Assembly (NCBI RefSeq): GCF_036370855.1
Contig: NC_088112.1
Location: forward strand, 18,468,469-18,532,468
Length of the DNA: 64,000 bases
From: Dromaius novaehollandiae
Taxonomy: Eukaryota > Chordata > Aves > Casuariiformes > Dromaiidae
Direction: 5' to 3'
Below the pieces are notes generated by a model. The model was not told where the DNA came from and ran no database searches. It worked only from the letters and a program-made list of their open reading frames with translations. The translations under genes and the position numbers were made by a program. Positions 27,001 through 39,384 of the stretch are shown here, piece after piece. Position 1 is the first letter of the stretch; each line of letters opens with the position of its first letter.

Positions 27001-29454
27001 CTCTCAAAGTCTGGCCATGGAGAGCCCCAGAGGAGACTGTATAATCCAGCAAAGTTTTGCAAAGCTCATCTTTACTGCCATGCCTAAATGGCAGCATGAT
27101 TGTGTCCACGTAGCGGTTGAGCCACTAAAGTGCTTTAAGCTGCAGAAGTGCTCGCTACCCACAGTTCGGCCCCGGCGAGAATAGGTAATATCCATGCAGA
27201 ATGACAGCAAAATGAGGCCACCTAATTAGGAACCTCCATCTGCTTCGTTAATGCATCCTGAGCAGGCCCTGAGTGATATCCCCAAGGTCACACCGCTAGC
27301 CGGTCGGGACTGGCCTGAAGGTTTTCTGACTCAGTCTCTCTCATGCATAACTCCTCCAAAATGATATTTTTTGGCTCCCACTTGCTGTAGGTGAAATCCC
27401 CTTCCCCTCTCAGGGGAGCAGCCGGTGCAAGGCGCTCAGACGTGCAGACTGACCTTTTATTCCACCCTGTTGACAGATGTTCCTTGCGGCTGCGTCAAAA
27501 TGTGTCCTTTTTACTCCTGCTCTCCTTTTCAGGGTGTCTCTTTATTGATTAGTCGAGGCAGGTAAATCTGAGGCTAAAGTAATTACTGTGCCTTTGTTTC
27601 ATAAGGTCCCTGGGCCCAATATATTTTAATGACTTTCCTCCCCTTTAATGGATATCAAATGACTCCTCATGACGTCCATCATTTCTCCTAGGTGACACTG
27701 GTGGCTGGTTACAGCTGGTTCAGACAATTCTGGGCAAACAGGCCTTTTAAAGATAATTAACATTCAGAAAGGTCAGTTATCCTTGCAGGTCTGCATGCTG
27801 ATGCTCAGCTCCAAGGAAGAGAATTGAACTACCCTCTGTTATAAACACAGCATTGGAAACCCTAAGCACAACCAAACGCATTTGTAATAATCCCACACGG
27901 GTACGGCTTTCGCTGTCTGGCATATGAATATTGAGTGCCTAAATTATTCCATTTCTCCTGCCAGCAAACTGCCGAATTATTTCAACTCCCATAAAATGTT
28001 TATAAATATCAGCTTTTGTTGCAGCCTCCTGTCTGCATATCCAAGCACTGATCTTGTGCGCGTTTGTGTAACGTTTCCGTTTATTTGCCCCCTGGCAACA
28101 GCAATGAGCATTTAATCAGGGTTTTGGAGGCCTAACGTTAATCTACTCCCTTGTCACCTTGGCCTACCTCCAGGGTCCTTTCCTGAAGAAGAGAGCCCAC
28201 TCCGGTTATCAGCCCTGGCTCGGCTGTTCCAGTAGTGATTTATAGGAAATGTCTTTGTGGGTCAGACGAGAAGACCTTTTCCAGCTTGTCAATGTAAGAT
28301 GTAGTTAATGCAATTCTTCCAGATGCTGCTTTTCTTGCATATAGGCACGAGACCAAACGTTAGTCAAGAAAACACTTTGTGGCATTTGTATGTACTTCCC
28401 TGAACTGGAGCTGGAGTTGCTCCTCTGGCAAGGAGAGTTGTGTGTCTTTTTGTGAAACAGTTTCTTTACTAGGATATATTTAAGGAATTGCAAAGCCTGA
28501 AGATGGTGATTAGATGGCAGAGTAGTTTTGCAGATAGAGTCTTTCTATTTTGGCAGAAGAAAATGGCTTGGTCTTTTTTATCACATTTTTAAATGAGATT
28601 GAGACAGATAGTGATTTAACCCAAACTGCTCAAGTGAAACAGTCCCAGGACTGACTGCATGGACAAGGCGGCTCTCCCCAGGGAACGGCTGCTGATAGAG
28701 TTATGCAGCTGACCCGAATAAGAGCACCCATTGTCAGACCCTGCAAAGGGAGGCAGCTTCTGAACCGAGCCTCGGCTGGGATTTTGTGGGTCTTGAGAAA
28801 GCTGTACTGAAAACAAAAGCTTCTTTTCTCTTGCTGCAAGGGTAGTTCATTAACGCTGCTCTTCTGTGTGCTTCGTTATTCCAGAGTTGCATGTTTATGA
28901 GCTGGATGTTTGTCTGTGCAAGCTTCTCGGAAAAGCATAAAACCCCTACGTGGTTTTTGTGGATTAAATGCCAGTTTGATGGTTTGTTGGCTAGAGCAAG
29001 GAAAACATGGGGAAAACGTAACTGTTCACAAGGTTCACTGATTCTGACTAGCAGTGAGGTATCTCCACGTCCACATCTTTCCTTTTCCTGATTTTCAGTC
29101 TGCACTCGTAGGCCTCTTCTCCACTTGCACAAGAATTTTGAAGTCTTGTGCGTATGCAGCCCATCCGTGACATGGCAAACGTGCAACTGCAGCGGCTTCA
29201 GCAGAGGCAGCTCAGGAACAAGCAGCCCTTGCAGAGGCAATGGGTGTGTAAGGCATAAGCAATTTGGTACTAGCCAGATGGTTGTTTTCAGGCTGGTTCA
29301 TGTCTAAGCTCCTGAGTTTGACAGTCCATGTGAGAACTTGCTGATATATAAATGATAAAATGAGAGACAAAAAGAAAAAATGTCCAGAAATCCCTGGAGC
29401 GCAAGCCAAACTCTGCTGTGATGGGCAGAAATGGGCCAGAGCCTCTATGGAGCT

Positions 29455-29475
29455 CTGCTGCTGCTGCTGCTGCTG
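29455..29475. repeat. (CTG)7 microsatellite
   Basis: Seven perfect CTG units in intergenic DNA. Confidence 0.95.
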
Positions 29476-31145
29476 ATTTTCTTTGGCAGATGAAGCCCAG
29501 GTCCCGGCCCTTCCTGGGCCCTCACAGAGCTTAACCCATCCTCTCCCGATGCTGGCAGCCTGGAGGTGGACACCCAGCCAAGTTGTCTACTTCTTCTAGT
29601 GGGACTGTGAAGGAATGAGGCCTTGGCAGGAGCTATGCACCCCGCCAGATCAGTTGTTGAGAGCCTGTTGAAAGAGCTCAAGAGGTTTTAATTTTTGGGT
29701 GCCTAGCTTGTCCCACCAGTGGTGAGAGAGCTGCAGGGGTGGATGGCTGTTTCAAAGACAAACAATATTAATTTTCCTTGTGCAAGACTGACCAAAGCCA
29801 TGAAAATATAGACTCTCAGACCATTTATACATGCAGTCTTTATTTAAGCTACCACTAGAGGCAATCCTTCAAAGCTGCTCAACACACCCTGGTGACTTCA
29901 GGGAAGTCACGGATGGGCCAGCCTGGGCATTGCTGGACAACATGTCCTAGCAGGAATTGGGGCTGCGTCTCCAGCTTTGTTGCTGCTGATGGATATTACT
30001 GTCTCCTGAACAGTCCCCCTCCCCACGATGGCTGATCGATGGTCTTGGCCTCACTCCTAAAGGAGTTGTTGGCCAGTGGTGAAGCGGCAACGATTAGCAA
30101 GTTTACCTTTTGCTCCAAATATTGCGGCATATTTCCCCACCTCCTCCCCAAATAGTCTGCTTATTGAATTGTTACTTTTTTGACACTAACAGATGGTTCC
30201 TGGTGGCTGGCATCTGCAAAATTTGGGAACAGATTGATGAAATTGATAATGACCAGTTTCTGCAACAGATGGCTTATAGACAGATTTCTGTGTAAACTGA
30301 CAATGTTGCGCTTAAAGAGAAGTTTCCAATGAACCCACACATTACAGCTATGATTACAACATTATTTAGACCCTGAAAAATGGATCTAAGCTTAGCATAA
30401 GCATTATGTAGTGTCGAAGACAAAGGTTAAGAAAGATTGATTAGGTAATTAGCATCACTTTATTAGCTTTCCACCACATCTGCACAACTTTCTTACATAA
30501 ACATTCCCTGCCTAAAATTGCAATGATGATATTTTAATATTTATTATGGAGATAGGAGAGAGCTCCATTTATTTTATAAAATATAGTTCCTTCAGATTTA
30601 GAAATCCCACCTAATGGAAAATTATACACAGTAGAATCACGAAATAGTAGGATTGAGCCCCAAGCCACGCTGGGAAAGGAATTGTGCTGGCTCCAGCCAT
30701 GGTTTTTCAAGCCTGCTCTGACTAACGTGAGCGGAGCAATATTTCATGTCCTGCTGCGGAAATGCCGTTTTTGTGCTCACCCAGGTTCACCACAGTGCCG
30801 CTGCATAGCTAAAATGTCTCTCTCCTATTTAGACAGCAAATTAAATAACGCCCTGCACAACGTGGTGTTGGTGAGTCCCTTTGACAGGGGCCTTGGGGGC
30901 TTCCCTGGCACGAGCCACCGGCCCGTGGATGGGTGCTGGCGCTGTCCTTGCCATCACCGTGCACGTGGCACTAGCTCCCACCGAGGTCCAACGGCACCGG
31001 TGCAAGTCCAGTGTCTTCTGCTCTGCTCCCCTGCCGCGGGGCTTGATGTGCCTCAGCCGTGTCCCTGGAGACGCTCGCTGGCTATGGACCGTCGTGTCAC
31101 CGGTGATGGAAAACAGTTTTGGGCAATCTGTTGGCTGAACTTGCC

Positions 31146-31212
31146 TAAAGCTGATGGTTTGGTATCAACCCGAAATTGCAACAGTAAACTCAGAATTGAA
31201 TCTGGCTGCCAA
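31146..31212 (+). repeat. Direct repeat, copy 1 (partner 32015-32081)
   Basis: About 67 bp matching 32015-32081 with around ten substitutions and no gap over most of its length. The last 18 bases, AGAATTGAATCTGGCTGC, are identical in both copies, as is TATCAACC. Flanks do not align well, so the unit is short and discrete. Not a repeat family I can name. Confidence 0.75.
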
Positions 31213-34200
31213 CGGTGCAGCACAGATGAAATTCGGATGGCTTTTTCCCTTCAACCGTGCTGCTTTATCCCCACAGGCTGCCCAGGCTTTGGCTCTCCAC
31301 TGCGGGACCAGCCGGCAGCCCCAAGCCGACGGCTGCCAGGACCACCGGAGCCACCCGCCGTGCATGCCACCTCCGCGAGGCCTTTTCCCACGCCGCTTCT
31401 GGACCCTTTGGGCCAGACCTTACGCCATGAGATGGCTAAAAAAAAATTTTCAGAGTAGCTGTTTGTTTCCTGCAGTGGTATTTTTAAATTTGATTGCTCA
31501 TCCCGTAGGCAAAATTAAAATCGTTTAAGGAAAATGGATATAAAAAAACAATTAAAATTGGACCAAAATCCCTTTGGGGGTAGCAATTTAAGTTAATTCA
31601 GTTCCTCTGATTAAATTGGCCAAACAGGTTACCTAGACATTAAAAGTGACCTGCATTAATTAAACTAGACTTTCTGGAAAATACGTGGTTTGTCGATATC
31701 TTACAATGTAGAAATGCAGCTAATCAAAACCATTTGAGCACCTTGCCCCATGCAGAGGGCTGCACATCTATACTGATCCTCTGAAGCGGTGTTTCGTTTT
31801 GTTCCTTATTCTGTTTCCTTTTCCAAAGAAACATTTTTTTTGTTAACAGCCGCAGTGGTGCTGGAGGGGTGGGGGGGTGAGGATCTCACAGGAGTAAAAG
31901 CTTCAAAACTATCTTTTTCTGAGTGGCAATTTTTAAGAGCTTTCTCTATAATATTCTCAGCTCTTGTTCTGATAGAGACATTGTGATTGACGTGCAATTT
32001 TCATGGGATTTGAGTAAATCTGATGACTTGATATCAACCTGAAATTGCAATGGTAAACACAGAATTGAATCTGGCTGCAACTATTTGTGTCTAGTATCAG
32101 ATTGTGGAAAAGAATTGTCCACCAAAGAAAATGGAATATTTGAATTCTTGATGCCCTTTAATCCTTATTGATTCTCTTTTGCTTATATGAGGTTCCCTCA
32201 GCGTACAGAAACAAACTTCTTGCGCATTAAAAATGTATAAAAATGCTAAGAGTAGTTTATTTACATAAGTGTTTCCTTCCCTGTCTACTCTAGATTATTT
32301 TTCAGTGCAAATCACTGTTGCTTGAATGTGTAGTGTTTATAATGATTCACTAGCTATTACTGCTTCTGCTCCAAGGGATGATCTACTTCTGTAGCAATGC
32401 CCAGAGAAACAGGCTGCTTCCTAATCGTTGCTCAAAGGCAGCTAATTTGCTCTTTTTTCTTGTGTCAAGAAAAATGAGGGATGCTTGCTCTTTTTTTTCT
32501 TTTTATTTATTGGGATTTTTTGGGGATGGACAGCCGGAACAGGGCACTGAATGGGGCTGCTGGTATGAATGGAAGGAAAAGCAGGTCCTTCTTGGTCGCC
32601 AGCGTCTTCCCTGCTGTCTCCCCAGCTTGGGGGCGTTTTGGATCTCTCTTCCAGGGAAAGAAACGGGCTGGGGGCATCTGGTATAACCCATGCTGCACTG
32701 GCCATGTTGCGTTCCCAGCACGAAAGACGAAATCTCTTCTCTATCCAGTCTATTATCTTTTTGATAAGGTGTTAAGGAAGCCTGGTTTTATCTCAGGTAC
32801 TACAAATTGTCGCATCTCCCGGTCACTGATCAAACGAGTTGGCACTAGTGAGGGATCTGCACATGATCACCATGTAACGAGGAGATGTTTGTGCCGGCAC
32901 GCACTTAATTCTCCAGCCGGAGAGAGGTAAAATAATTCCATATGAGGTAACTACTGAGCTGCTGAGATTTCTCTTTCCCTTTTTAAAATTGGGAAAGGAT
33001 ATATTGGATTTTGCATCGTTTATGAGCCAATGATCTGATGTCTTCTCTGCAATACACTGGCCTAAGTGTTTAATCTTCTTTTCTTATTCTAAGTGCCTTA
33101 TTCTTTCTGTCCTCATCAGAGGACATTTTCAGGCCCTTGGGTTGGCAAACCCATGCCAGGGAGCAATGGGAAACTTGGGCTGATTTTCAGGGAGTGCAAA
33201 GAAAGAGGAAAAGCCTCCCAGTAATGACACTGTGCTGCAGAAATAGAGCAAAGAAAGGCTTTCCTGGGACATCAGTGATGGTTGCAGTGGTTTTGCACGC
33301 TGAGGTGTTTGAAAGGAAAATATCCAGAGCATAAAAAGGGATGGGTAGAACCATTTCAGGGAATTTTTACAAACAACATGCTTGCTTGAGCATTGTGGCT
33401 TATGCACAGCATTTTTGGATACTTCTTGTGTTGTCTGGTGACGGAATAGGTACAGGTACACAGCTATCACACGCTGGTACATCTCACACGCACACAGTCA
33501 CTAGCATGCACAGGAGGCTTGTACTATAGTTAACTATCAACAAGAAAGCACATAAACTATCATATAAGAAATTTGGGTTGCAATGAAAAATTCAGGCAGA
33601 CTGATGCAACGAATATTGAATTCTATTCTGGGCTCTTAATAGCTACCTTAAAGGGGGGCATATTAAAAGGGCAGCCAGTTCCTATGACTTTTAGCAGACT
33701 TCAAGGACTACTTTCCGGCTATTGCAATGAGTAACAAAAAGAAAATATTCATTCTATTTTCCTGTTTGCTTTTTCCAACCTGCTGAGTCCCTCGAGCACT
33801 ATGGAACTGAAGTGCATCTCTGACTGACAGCAGCAAGGAGGCAGCTAAAAGTCCTTTTTAAGCTGCTGTAATTGGAAGCTTTACAATTTAAAAAAAGATC
33901 ATAAGGAACATCATTGTTCCTTGTTAGTGAAGGAATTTATGGTTTTAACAAATAAATGTTAAGTAGCAGCCTGGCAAAACAGAATAGGTCTTAACAGGAG
34001 TGTTGCGCAGGTTGGGCTGCAGGCTGGAGTCCCAGGCAGGTCTTGCTCTTTATTTTCTCTCCAATGCTCAGTGACACAACATTTTGGGGACAAACCTCAT
34101 TTTGGCAAACACCGACACTGTGTAGTAAATGTCAGTGGAACAGCAGTTCTGGCGACGGTTCAAGAGATGCTAAATGTGAGCTGGGTTTTCTGTGTCCGCT

Positions 34201-34540
34201 GCGGTGCAGATGCTAAAACCGCCTCTGCTCTGAGCCTTGGCAGTTTTGCAGGTTTTTTTCTTGTCTCTGTAATGGGCTGGGTATGTCCCAGGGTCAGAGG
34301 AATTTCAATAATAACAAATGAGTCTGGTAATCCTAATTCCTCCTCCGATACCGCTGGCATGCGACTTCTCAAACAGGCGCCTTCCACGGTCAGATGCTTG
34401 CGATACGCGTGATCAATAAATACGATTGGCTGCACTTTCAGAGCCCTGAAAAAGGGTTTAATTTAGATTTATTAGAGCAGGTGGTACTTAATTAGCAATT
34501 AAGTATTAAGGGAGTTTACTGATAAGTAACAGCTATTTTT
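31213..34540. other. Intergenic, no gene recognised
   Basis: Apart from the second repeat copy at 32015-32081, a motif-rich AT block at 31,555-31,740 includes TTAATTCAG, TTGGCCAAA and ATTAATTAAAC and is a candidate conserved element. The rest shows nothing definite. Confidence 0.55.
32015..32081 (+). repeat. Direct repeat, copy 2 (partner 31146-31212)
   Basis: Second copy, 869 bp downstream in the same orientation, ending in the same AGAATTGAATCTGGCTGC. The open frame present across copy 1 is broken here by a TGA, so the similarity is not obviously kept for coding. Confidence 0.75.
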
Positions 34541-34700
34541 AATATATAGAGATACAAACTCATATATCTAGAACATATATATAACAGCTTACAGCTATAA
34601 CAGTTAGTCATATATATAACAGCTATTTTATATATATATTTATTTTATATATAATATATATATTTTTATATATAATATATATATTTACGTGTGTGTGTGT
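34541..34700. repeat. AT-rich dinucleotide region ending in a short (GT) run
   Basis: About 160 bp of TATA-type low-complexity sequence with three ATAACAGCT-like insertions, ending ACGTGTGTGTGTGT. Confidence 0.9.
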
Positions 34701-35004
34701 AATTCACAAGCCCTAAAAAGTTTTTTTAAAGCCCTTGCTGGAATATAACGTGTTTTGCCTCAAGCAGCCTTTGCACCTTTTGGGGTTGTGCCACAGTGGG
34801 GCCAGCTATGCACTTTACACGCGGAGCTTTGGCCGAGTTACTGGTATATAAAGTAAACTGTATATATATATGTAGTATATATGTATATAAAGTAGCTGGT
34901 ATATTAAAAAAAAAAGAATGTCTTTGTCTTTGGCATCCACGGCCTCGCGCTGGGACTGTGCCCTCGCAGCGGAGACCTGCTCCTGCTGCAGCACCGGTCC
35001 ATTT

Positions 35005-35020
35005 GTGTGTGTGTGTGTAC

Positions 35021-35055
<35 letters not shown>

Positions 35056-35056
35056 T
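35005..35056. repeat. Compound (GT)7-(AT)10-(AC)7 near-palindromic microsatellite
   Basis: Layout is (GT)7, AC, (AT)10, (AC)7. The two outer arms are reverse complements, so the block is an almost perfect inverted repeat that could extrude a cruciform, and the GT/AC arms are Z-DNA-prone. More degenerate GT/AT sequence continues to about 35,122, and a related TATATA stretch lies at 34,843-34,906. Confidence 0.9.
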
Positions 35057-36149
35057 ATGCAAAACTGGACGTATATATACATGCATATACACACACACTT
35101 ATATGTGTATGTGTGCATGTGCATGGCTTCTCTTCTGAGGGAGAAAAAAGGTTTTTTTGTTTTTTTTTTAACTTGCTATTTCTAGCTGATGGGGTGCAGG
35201 GTCAAAACCAAGCTTGACTTTATGATCCCATGACCTGAAGCGACCTGATAACGGTTGAGGGCGAAAATGACCTATTAGTCTTAAAAATGGGCGCAGATGT
35301 CATGGGGAGTAAACTGGGTGCAGAAATCGATTTCGTGGTATTTGCCTCCGACGTCGAGGCAGCGGGCTGAGGAGCTTGTTTAGCTCAGCAGCAGTTTGGG
35401 GCACCTCTTTCTCGCCCTGGACAGCCTGCAAAGCACCGAGAACATTTTCTATGCGACACGAAGAGCCTGACACATGCAGACGCTGGTACCTAATGCATCC
35501 CTGCTAGCAACAGCCGGAAGGATTATTAAACCAGCACAAAAATACGCACTTATCATTCACACCGATGAGGCACACCAAGGTGCCCGTTTCCAAAGAAACC
35601 AAAGAGCCACAGAAAAAATAAAAATTAAAAAAAATTCAGGTGTAAGCAGCAATTTTTACGTTGCAGCTTGATGGCTTGGCCGCGGCATCTCACGGCTAGC
35701 AAGGGGCCGTCGCGCCGGCAGCGCCGCCGTAATCCTCGTTACCCTTCTTGGCCGTGCGTCCAACGGTGGCATGCAGAAAATGGGAATGCTTAAGGGACAT
35801 TTGAGCTTTGGGACCGGCGGGATGGCGATCCAGCTGTGCGGAGCAGGAGCGCCGGCTCCCACCGCTTTGCCAGCCAGACTCTGCCGGGTGCTATCAGTTG
35901 TTAAACAGCGGTTCCTGGTTTTGGTCATTTAAGGGGATTTTTCACCATACAAATGGGATCCTAAAAAAAAAAGAACAACAACAACAAAAAGAAACAAACA
36001 AAAAAACCCCATCTCCCACTATGTGTTTGTCATCGCAACCGTAATAAAGTCTTCATTTTTGGTCAGTTTAACATAGCAGGCTTAAGCAGCTATTTAGTGT
36101 GACAGTGCTACAGCTTTGTTCGCTTTACCCAAAATAGGTCAAACGTATT

Positions 36150-36170
36150 AAAAAAAAAAAAAAAAAAAAA
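36150..36170. repeat. A(21) homopolymer
   Basis: Uninterrupted A run. Confidence 0.95.
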
Positions 36171-39100
36171 GCCCTAATGTCACTTAACCATCAGATGGTG
36201 ACGTTGTCGTGTTAAACACTGCAGGCGTCTCTGGGAAAACGGCCTTGGCGGCGATGCAGTGCCGGGGGAGCGGGGTTGCTGCCTCGCCACGGCTGCAGTG
36301 GCTTTGCGTCCCGCTTATTCGGTGCTGCTGCCGGGGACATGCAGCTCGCCCTTGGGTTGGTGGGACTTGGCCCTTTGGGATGCTCTGATGAAGGCTGGAG
36401 ATGAGTGAGGCACTGCAGCAATTTGGTGTTTTTTTTGTTTTTTTAGGGTTTTTTTTGAATAGCTGCAATTTAAACTTGAGTTTTGTGGGTGCCGTGATGC
36501 TCCTGTTGACAACGCAGCCTTGCCATGGGGACCTGACGGTTATCGCGGCTCTAAGTACCGGCAGCTCCCTGGTTTCTGGGGGAAGCCGGGATGCCCCAAC
36601 CCGCTGGGGGATGTGGGCTCAAAGGGCTCCAGGGGATGCATCAGGGATGGGTCTCTGCAGTCAAAAACCGCAAAGAAAGCCCTTTTCCACCCGTAATAAC
36701 GTCATTCTTTGTCCAAGGCAGGACGGTGCTGCTTTGGACCGCTGGGTCTGCAGGATCTGCGTGGGCCTGGGCGGGAGCAGCAATGCACTGAGCTAAATAA
36801 ACTTGAATTTGGCAATTAAATTTGCAGCACGCTTCGCAGTCATGAGCATGCACCAATGGAGCTCATGAAGGTTTTCTTTGCCTGCTATGGGAAGCATGAA
36901 ACAAATCATTTTATGTCCAAAGTTTGTAGTAGAGCCTTAAGGGACTTCTAATTAGAGAGCTAATGTGCACTTTCCCAGTGATTAGGTAAACACATTTTTT
37001 TTTTTGTTATTTATAATAGCTTCTATCACATGGATGCAACTAATTACAAAAATGTCCCTTGCAGAAACCATTTACAATTTTAATTCCAATTATTTTTTGA
37101 TAATTCAGAAACAGTTTTTCCTACTATTCTTCAGAAAGCAGAAAGTTAATCCATTCATTAGCACATTGAATGGCTGATTTGAAATCAGCCATGGATTACA
37201 AAGTTGGGCTGAAGGTGAAAAATAGGACTATGCTGTGCAGAAAGTTGGGGAGGAAATAGCTGTGGAAAAACCCCCCAATAACCCATTGCTAAAAAGGAAA
37301 TACATCATCTGCAAAGCTGAGGAAGAAGTGCAGTGCTATGTTTGCAGCAGGAACACTTCCATAGGGAATGAAGCCTTTTGAAATGACATTGGCAGCAAAA
37401 CAGGGACAAGCATTTGCCCAAAATATCCTCCCGGAAATTTCTGTTGCTCCAGGACCTCTTTTTTAGTGGGTGTGAATCGACTCCTATTAATGTCAGCTGA
37501 AAGATTCCCACTGACTTATGTGGGAGCTTGATGACTTTCAGGATGAATAAAAGCTGCAGTTTGCAAGTGAAAACACTCAGTGCAATGAACTATAAGATTT
37601 TGCCTCCCGGTTTGCACTTTCCCTGCTCTCCCATGGTGGATGCCAGGGTTTCGAGCTGGCTGGAGCACGCCCTGGTGATGCCCCAGGATGGGGCTCACTG
37701 CCGCTGTGTCCCAAAAACATCCCCAAACCCAACAGCCACTCCGGCAGGAAGGGTCAGCATCCCCTACATGATATGGTTACTGTTCAGAAATACTGGTTTT
37801 AATATAAAAGGGCTAAAGGTTAAAAGGGATAAAAGCTACTGGAAGACAGTGAAGCTCCTGTGATTCCTTCTGATGCAAAAATTACCAGTCAGGTCCTCCA
37901 TGGTGTGCATTGCCTTTAGTTATGTGCTTCTAGTGGAGCTGCACTGATTTACAGCCCTGGCCAAGGAGTCAACACATTGTTTTATTTTAAACCTGAACGA
38001 CCTTTTTTAATGGGCTCAAAGAAAATAAACTTCATAGCTGATTTCCCATTTATAATATGGTAATTTTTTATATATATTATATTCAGTTTTGTTATAGGAA
38101 GCCTCATCTCTAAGACATACACAGCTATTGCTCTGAAAAGCGATTATGATGTTTGTTATACAGATGCATATAAAATCATACCAAATTTGCTTCCAGCTCC
38201 CAATTTCATATACCAGACTCCAAATTTAGAGCCCTATCAAAGTCGTTTGTAGAGTTCAGTGTCAGAAAAGTTCTGATTTCTGTACCTAAATACTTTAAGA
38301 AATGCATTCTTATTATCTCTTAGCTTCCTCCAAATATTTATTTATTTATAGTTTTCCAAAGACATTTTTAACTCCTAGAAATGAACTGCCATGAGGTTCT
38401 TCAAGCCACAAATGCAGCATTTAGGAAAAAACACAGTTTTAGCACCTTCTCTGAGGGCACCAAGCTCATTTGGTGGCCTTGAACTTTCCTGGACATAACA
38501 ACCGGTTCAATGAAGATTTATTGCCTCACCCACCTGGACGTGACCCCTTCCCTGAGCTTCTAACCAGCAATTTTTAAGGTTGCTCCGGAGCTAAGTGCCC
38601 CATCTCCTGTTACGACCAGGGCACGGCCCAGGTAACGGGGGCTTTTGCTTGCAGCCGTGCGCAGAGACAGAGTTGCATAGCCCTGGTTAAGGAAAACCCT
38701 CCTTTGCAGCCTCGCTGGGTGGAATAGCTCTGAGCATCAGGTGGGTTCGAGGCCGTGCGGGTTCAGTGGCAGGAACGACGTAGGAAGCGGCAGCAGCAGG
38801 GAGACCAGTGTTGAATCCCTGGTGGGTATCCGGCTTTGGGATGTGAGGCGAGATGCTTTTCTTTGGCCCAGAGGTCCTCCTGAGCCAGCACAACGCTGCA
38901 GGTGTCCCAGCAGCCCACGTTCTCCCTTGCTCATGTGCCGCACTTCTTGGAAGGTGAGTGTCTGACCCAAAACGGGCTTGGGAAAAATGTGTCCTGTTTC
39001 TTCTGTCCTTGCTTTGGTGGTGGGATGTGACTCAAACTGAGAAGTTGGAGAGCTCAGCCACAGCTTGGGGCTGCATCTGGCACCCGTAGGGTTGCATGTG

Positions 39101-39360
39101 GGGTGGGAGTCCTAGGGGGATGCTGGAGCCCAAGAGACCGTGATAGATGAACAAAGAGCAGCCTGGCCGGTCCCGCTCCCCACAGCTCCTGAGCATGATG
39201 AAGAGGCAACAACGATTGATGTGCACACTCATCCCGCCCTCCTCCCACATTCTGCTGTTTTGCAGACATTCATGAAGTGGTGGATGGGCTAAAGCCATGC
39301 AATGACTTTCATGGGCACCAGCAAGGGAAGAAATGCAGGTCCCAGAGTCCCGCAGCAAAG

Positions 39361-39384
39361 GTGGCTTTGCAGGTGGCTTTGCAG
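39361..39384. repeat. Short 12-bp tandem duplication
   Basis: GTGGCTTTGCAG repeated twice head to tail. Confidence 0.85.

Larger units (their letters stand above)
22942..31145. other. Intergenic, no gene recognised; candidate conserved noncoding blocks
   Basis: AT-rich blocks with many TAATTA/ATTA motifs and unusual lack of low-complexity sequence occur at about 25,340-25,560, 27,540-27,780 and 30,420-30,560. By texture they resemble conserved noncoding elements, but conservation cannot be judged from one sequence. The longest open frame of the window starts at 30,682 here and is discussed under findings. Confidence 0.5.

Noticed and set aside
28734..29240. 168-codon open frame on the minus strand
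   Set aside because: This length is expected by chance in a window of this size, and no domain, splice context or conservation cue is visible.
34726..35185. Tyr/Ile/Thr/His-rich open frames on both strands
   Set aside because: They are direct translations of the GT/AT/AC microsatellite.
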